Source of the DNA: Impatiens glandulifera | Lineage: Eukaryota > Streptophyta > Magnoliopsida > Ericales > Balsaminaceae | Reading direction: 5' to 3' | DNA length: 64,000 bases | NCBI RefSeq assembly: GCF_907164915.1 | Contig: NC_061866.1 | Location: 22,050,117 to 22,114,116, forward strand | Shown here: piece after piece, positions 59,168 through 64,000 of the stretch | Position numbering within the stretch: the stretch's first letter is position 1 | Layout of the letters: each line of letters starts with the position of its first letter | Program-made: the position numbers and the translations under genes | The notes under the pieces: model-generated | Databases searched by the model: none | Seen by the model: the letters and a program-made list of their open reading frames with translations, nothing else | What the model was told of the DNA's origin: nothing

Positions 59168-59439
59168 AGAAAAATGGAAATACAGAATAACCGTCTATTC
59201 TAGGGTATGGCCCATTAATAAATGTTAGACGTCCTTTTTCAAGAAATCATCATTAGAAATTAGGGTATATCAGTCATTTTCTCTAAACTTGATAGACACG
59301 TTGTCTTCATGTTATTAAGAGATGACTGTTTAATGTTTTGAGCGGGAAAAGCAAATAGCTCTCAACGTGGGACAACTGTCCTTGATCAGTCTAATCCATA
59401 CATAGTTAGACGTTTTTCTTACTTTACAAATCCAATATA

Positions 59440-59765
59440 ACACGGCATTTATTAGACGGATGAGTGTATTAGATGTATACGTCTAATTCCATGTTTATAG
59501 CAAATCCGTCTAATGTTCATTAGATGTGTACGTCTAATTCCGCATAAACACCACGTGTTAGACGTGTGTTTATTAGACGTGAGCATCCTTTTGCTCAAGA
59601 CGTAAAAACGTCTAACGTCTATTAGACGTGTCCGTCTAATTGCGTAGGTATAATACCTCAACATATAGACCTAGATATATGGATTGTGAGCAAAAATACG
59701 TCTAAGTACATACTGTTTCTTTTAGACACCCTTGTCTAGTTAGACCGATTAAGGATATTCGTCTA
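59440..59765. repeat. TTAGAC/GTCTAA motif cluster in the gag-ORF2 spacer of element B
   Basis: About twelve TTAGA(C/T)G or CGTCTAA words in 320 bases, including TTAGATGTATACGTCTAA, TTAGATGTGTACGTCTAA and ACGTCTATTAGACGT. It is the counterpart of 945-1095 in element A. Confidence 0.8.
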
Positions 59766-60006
59766 GAGAATATCTTTAATTCCAGAGAATTTTTTCTTCT
59801 CACAATGAATATGGACATTATAGTTTTATAAACAATTTTTGTGGTCCAAAGACCAAAAATATTTTTAACAAATAAAAACATTTATTCTTCCAGAATGGCA
59901 AGTGCCATTGTTGATCTTCCAAGCTGTGTACTCAGAGGAGTACTCTTCTAACTTCCTTCCTGCACCACCTACAAAATAAACTATTTACAAATCTTGGTAC
60001 CCACAC

Positions 60007-61802
60007 TCAATTGGGTCCTCGATCAATTAGTCCCTTAGGAATCCATATTTGAATTATTCGGATGGATTTCCCATTTTGTGTTGTGATTAATGCGTATGTT
60101 TTTGACTTAGGAGACGACTTCCTGCTAGCCACTGATCCTTTGACTTTTGAAGAAGGTTTTCTTTTAAAGATCCTTGACTTAGAGTCAGGTTTTAAATTAC
60201 CAGACTTTATAGCTTTTTCTAACTTGTTCTTAAGCCATCTAACAGTTGGTGGAACATAAACTATTTCATTTTTAAAAGCCACTTCTTCATGAATAGGATC
60301 AGATTCAATGTCAGTCATACTTCCTTTGACAAAACTTATTGGCTTAAGTTTGTCATTTGGCTTTGACTTTTTGTAGGACAGATTAGGGTCATTGCTGTCA
60401 AATCCCAATCCGGATCTAGATCCAGCAGGTTTCAATATGCTGATATGATATTTGACAGCATCACCAGACCTTGTCCACGCAAAGACAACATAGTTAAGCC
60501 TTTTGTTTTCAGATGAAAGGGTTTGAATCTGTTCCTTGAGTATCTCATTCTCTGATGTGATTTCCTCAATCTTCTTTTCAAAAACATGTGACTCTTTTTC
60601 TTTAGACAGATTTGGTTTATTTAAATCTGATGAAGATTTAGTTTCATTTAGAGATTCTGCTAGCTTTCTGTACTCGATGACCATGTCATCTAGTGCAGCT
60701 ACCAGTTGTTCCCTTGAAAACCTTTCGGAAGAGAAATCAAATACCTCAGTTTCCTGAGTTCCTTCCTCATATTCTCTAGCCATGACACAAGCCACGTCTT
60801 CTTCATCACTTTCACTGGATGAGAAGTACGAGCCAAGGCTGCTTCCTCTGTTCTTTCCGTCACCAGCCATAAGAGCCTTCAGCTCTTTTCCATCTTCCTT
60901 GGTATCTTCACGCTTTGGCTTCCGGCATTCCGATGCATAATGACCTTTAAAACCACAGTTAAAACAAGTGACAATAGCTTTAGATTTTTTTATTATCATT
61001 AGAATTTGAAGAGTTTGAGTTAGAGTTACTCTTCTTCATGAAGTCGCCAAACTTCTTCACAAAGAGAGACATGGCATCGCTGCTCAGCTGCTGAGCTGCC
61101 ATTTTCACGTCTGGAGAGGTTGGTGGCTCTTCAGAGGTCACCAGCGCCTTAGCAATGATAACGGACGAGGGTTGATCTTCTTCCATCCTACAGTTCAGCT
61201 CGATCATAGGCTTTGAGGTCAGCGAAGAGATCAAAGAGAGAGATCTTGTTCAGATCTTTGGATTCTCTCATCGCCATAGTCTTTATGTCCCATTCCCTTG
61301 GAAGAGCACGCATGAACTTGATAGCAAGCTCCCGGTTGCTATAGGTCTTGCCTAGGATGGACAGAGAGGAGACGATCTTACTGAATCTGGTGTCGAAATC
61401 GTTCATTGTTTCACCAGGACGCATTTTGAAGCTGTCGAACTGTTGAGTGGCAACCATGATCTTGTTTTCCTTAGTTTGCTCGTTGCCCTCACACAGTTGA
61501 GTGAGTCTGTCCCAGACCTCTTTGGCAGTGTCACATTCGATGATGTAGTTGAACATACTGTCATCGAGAGATCTGTACAGAACATCAACAACCTTGTTGT
61601 TGAGATTGTTCTGCCTCTTTTCGTCAGCGGTCCAGTCGGCCTTTTCTTTGTCAATCTTGATAGGACCTTCTATGACAACACTCCACATGTCATCATGAAG
61701 AGAAGAGAGATGAGCACGAATTCTTTTCTTCCAAACAATGTAGTTTTCACGAGAGAAGGTTGGAATGGCTGTAGCACTGGCATCTTTGGGTATGTTCGAC
61801 AT
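60007..61802 (-). pseudogene. Element B gag (copia-type, zinc knuckle), two frameshifts
   Basis: It starts MSNIPKDASATAIPTFSREN at 61802, 30 bases inside the PBS. The N-terminal half is a UBN2-type copia gag core (NYIVWKKRIRAHL, DDDMW-like DDMWSVVIEGP, YIIECDTAKEVWDRL, REWDIKTMAM). A frameshift near 61200 and another near 60985 separate the next part. The zinc knuckle CFNCGFKGHYASEC (60960-60920) is intact. An acidic Ser-rich stretch, a coiled-coil (ITSENEILKEQIQTLSSEN) and a basic tail end at IDRGPN and a stop (60007), where autonomous relatives would continue into protease. Role: particle coat and RNA packaging; broken here. Confidence 0.9.
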
Positions 61803-61832
61803 ATTTCAGGAAAGGCTTGAGAATAAAAACAA

Positions 61833-61845
61833 GGCTCTGATACCA
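61833..61845 (-). other. Primer-binding site of element B
   Basis: The minus strand reads TGGTATCAGAGCC, the exact complement expected for the initiator-Met tRNA 3' end, two bases after the LTR end. Confidence 0.95.
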
Positions 61846-61847
61846 AT

Positions 61848-64000
61848 TGATAGGATCAGATTTATCGTTAGAGACGGGGGTCTGGCTAAGGATGAAGGCT
61901 AATGAAAACGGTTTGATAGAAATCCTGTTAGGGATTAATATCTCTTTCTATTCTACGCAAACTTGTGTAAACACTTGAAACAGATTCAAGGCGGAATTGT
62001 TTACATGGGTTTGAAGCACAAGATGAAATATGAAAAGATGACAGAAATGAAGAACACAACAGTTTGTTTATGGATGTTCGGAGAAACTCTCCTACGTCAC
62101 CCCTTCTTCCAACCACCGGAAGGATTCACTAAAATATGATGAGAATCAAATACAGTTTACACACACACTTAGCTCACTATTGAACAGAACACTTTCTGTT
62201 CAATTACAAGATGAAGAATATCACTCAGCTAATGGTGTTTTGATTCTCGCTCTCTCTCTCGATTCACACACAGTATAATAAAAAAGAAGCTTCACAAAAT
62301 AAGTTCAGTAAGCAAGATGATTGAGTAGTCTCTCTCTGCGAAATCAGATTGCTCGTTCGTTTGTATTCGCTTGTTCGTTCGGCAGATTGTCCGTTGTCCT
62401 TAGGATATGTTAAATACTGAGCAGGAGCTAACGGTCGAATCTTCAAGAATGATACGTGACACTCTTCCATTCGAAAGCCTCCATTGTACACAGCAGGTTC
62501 TGAGCACCAGGATCGTGGCCATACCGAACTGGTAGTGCGCCGAATATTCCATCAGGGATGTACCTGCAAAACGGGTAATGTGAGGAAAATTTCCTTACGT
62601 GACATTCCTTGATTGGATGCATATAGCTGCTGTACTAATCTTCACAGGAAAGTGGAGCAGAAGTAGGGTACAGCTATAGCACGTAGGTAGGAGAAATGCT
62701 AGATTCAAGCGTACTGCTTAAACAGAGCATTATTCGTATTTCAGTTAGATGGATTTCTGAAAAATCAGTCTAATGAAATAAGTCAACTCCTTCTAATTGA
62801 AAAACGTCTATTAGACCGCCTGGTCTAATAGAATTAGACTCGCGTCTAATTACAATAACCATTAGACTAACACGTCTAACTCCAATGAGTTAGACTGCCA
62901 CGTCTAATTCCGGTTCTACCTCAGACTAATATGAAGGAGTTAGACTCACGTCTAACTTTCACTAATTAGACTACCCGTCTAATTATTCAATAACCATTAG
63001 ACCGACACGTCTAACTCCACTGAGTTAGACTGACGCGTCTAATTCCGGTTCTACCTCAGACTAATCTGAAGGAGTTAGACTCACGTCTAACTTTCACTAA
63101 TTAGACTAACCGTCTAATTATTCAATAACCATTAGACAGACACGTCTAACTCCACTGAGTTAGACTGACGCGTCTAATTCCGGTTCTACCTTAGACTAAT
63201 CTGAAGGAGTTAGACTCAAGTCTAACTTTCACTAATTAGACTACACGTCTAATTCTTTACATCTATTAGACTTACACGTCTAACTCCGATGAGTTAGACT
63301 GTACGTCTAATTCCATTAGACTTGCGTCTAATTCCGTGTGTTCATTAGACTATCCGTCTAATTCTTTACATCTATTAGACTTACACGTCTAACTCCGATG
63401 AGTTAGACTGTACGTCTAATTCCATTAGACTTGCGTCTAATTCCGTGTATTCATTAGACTATCCGTCTAATTCTTTATGTCTATTAGACTTACACGTCTA
63501 ACTCCGATGAGTTAGACTGTACGTTTAATTCCATTAGACTTGCGTCTAATTCCGTGTATTCATTAGACTATCCGTCTAATTCTTTACATCTATTAGACTT
63601 ACACGTCTAACTCCGATGAGTTAGACTGTACGTCTAATTCTATTAGACTTGCATCTAATTCTATGTATTCATTAGACTATCCGTCTAATTCTTTACATCT
63701 ATTAGACTTATACGTCTAACTCCGATGAGTTAGACTGTACGTCTAATTCCATTAGACTTGCGTCTAATTCTATGTATTCATTAGACTATCCGTCTAATTC
63801 TTTACATCTATTAGACTTGCACTTCTAACTCCGATGAGTTAGACTGTACGTCTAATTCCATTAGACTTGCGTCTAATTCTGCGAATGAAAATCAAGATCG
63901 GTCTAATGACTCTCATTAGATCCAAGTCTAGTAATATTTTGTCCCAATACACCTGTATCAAAACTCATAAATTATTTCATCATCAAAATATCAGTGGGTA
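61848..64000 (-). repeat. 5' LTR of element B (about 40 bases missing at window edge)
   Basis: Aligned base by base with 53328-55481. Examples of differences: GATCAGATT versus GATCGACTT, GGTCTGG versus GGTTTGG, GGATTCACTAAAAT versus GGATGTACTATAAT. Contains the conserved LTR block at 62071-62126. Confidence 0.93.
62755..63890. repeat. TTAGAC/GTCTAA hairpin array, 5' LTR of B
   Basis: Same composite array as in the 3' LTR: about 130-bp units first, then six or so 109-bp units, each with four TTAGAC...GTCTAA hairpins. Single-base changes differ from the 3' LTR copy, while the number and order of units look nearly the same. Confidence 0.93.

Larger units (their letters stand above)
53328..64000 (-). 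mobile_element. Element B: gag + giant ORF2 non-autonomous LTR retrotransposon
   Basis: On the minus strand: 5' LTR (from beyond 64000 to 61848), PBS (61845-61833), gag (61802-60007), spacer with hairpin motifs and a TATA-like box, ORF2 (59038-55699), polypurine tract (55534-55521), 3' LTR (55520-53328). Only about 40 bases of the 5' LTR lie outside the window, so the element is about 10.7 kb. It contains no protease, integrase, RT or RNase H: the two long coding regions are gag and ORF2. It inserted into copia E; the left flank TAGGG (53323-53327) is the candidate target duplication. The LTRs differ at roughly 3% of positions in the first 300 bp by eye, so the insertion is moderately young. 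Confidence 0.93.

Overview
This is plant nuclear DNA from an angiosperm, almost certainly a eudicot. It is AT-rich, has GT-AG introns, and is packed with nested LTR retrotransposons of the Ty1/copia and Ty3/gypsy-Tat types plus a Helitron, a PIF/Harbinger relic and TIR elements. I recall ORFs like the large second ORF of elements A and B from Lamiales genomes, so Lamiales is possible, but this is a weak inference. I see one clear host gene.

Layout. 1-4962: right part of minus-strand element A, a gag-bearing LTR element cut by the window edge; its 5' LTR holds a 50-bp hairpin array. 5456-14137: Tat-lineage gypsy material, a plus-strand LTR fragment facing a minus-strand element (gag relic, tRNA-Arg-like PBS, 4.1-kb LTR that contains a TIR element). 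16150-16900: gypsy reverse-transcriptase relic. 17185-21565: decayed minus-strand copia element C, followed by a second TIR element. 22558-29133: plus-strand copia element D with both LTRs and a decayed gag-pol.

30302-34957: a six-exon gene for a COPI-associated, TVP15-like Golgi membrane protein of 205 residues. A cluster of TTGCGTCACGCAA-like motifs and a G-box lie upstream, and an old LTR relic sits in intron 2. Fifteen bases after its stop codon begins a 3.07-kb segment present twice in tandem, apparently identical except for one T in a homopolymer; each copy carries a Harbinger transposase relic. 41168-49443: the 3' part of a minus-strand Tat element (inferred LTR, 3' region, integrase end). 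Its LTR was hit by a 1,025-bp Helitron with tandemly repeated 5' ends and tRNA-like modules, and by a solo LTR with a perfect CTTAC duplication. 49405-53327: copia relic E, of the same family as C but on the other strand. Near its 3' end sits element B (53328 to just past 64000).

Element B is the most interesting object. It has 2.2-kb LTRs, an initiator-Met PBS, a polypurine tract and a copia-type gag, but no protease, integrase, reverse transcriptase or RNase H. Their place is taken by a roughly 1,110-codon reading frame that has its own TATA-like box, a conserved N-terminal domain, acidic and basic middle regions and an RGG-rich C terminus. Element A has the same plan. In both, the LTRs and the gag/ORF2 spacer are filled with short hairpins built on the stem TTAGAC/GTCTAA with changing loops. 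The solo LTR at 44811-46718 belongs to the same LTR superfamily by its conserved block but carries an unrelated minisatellite. All transposon coding regions here are broken, so any movement would need proteins supplied by other copies.
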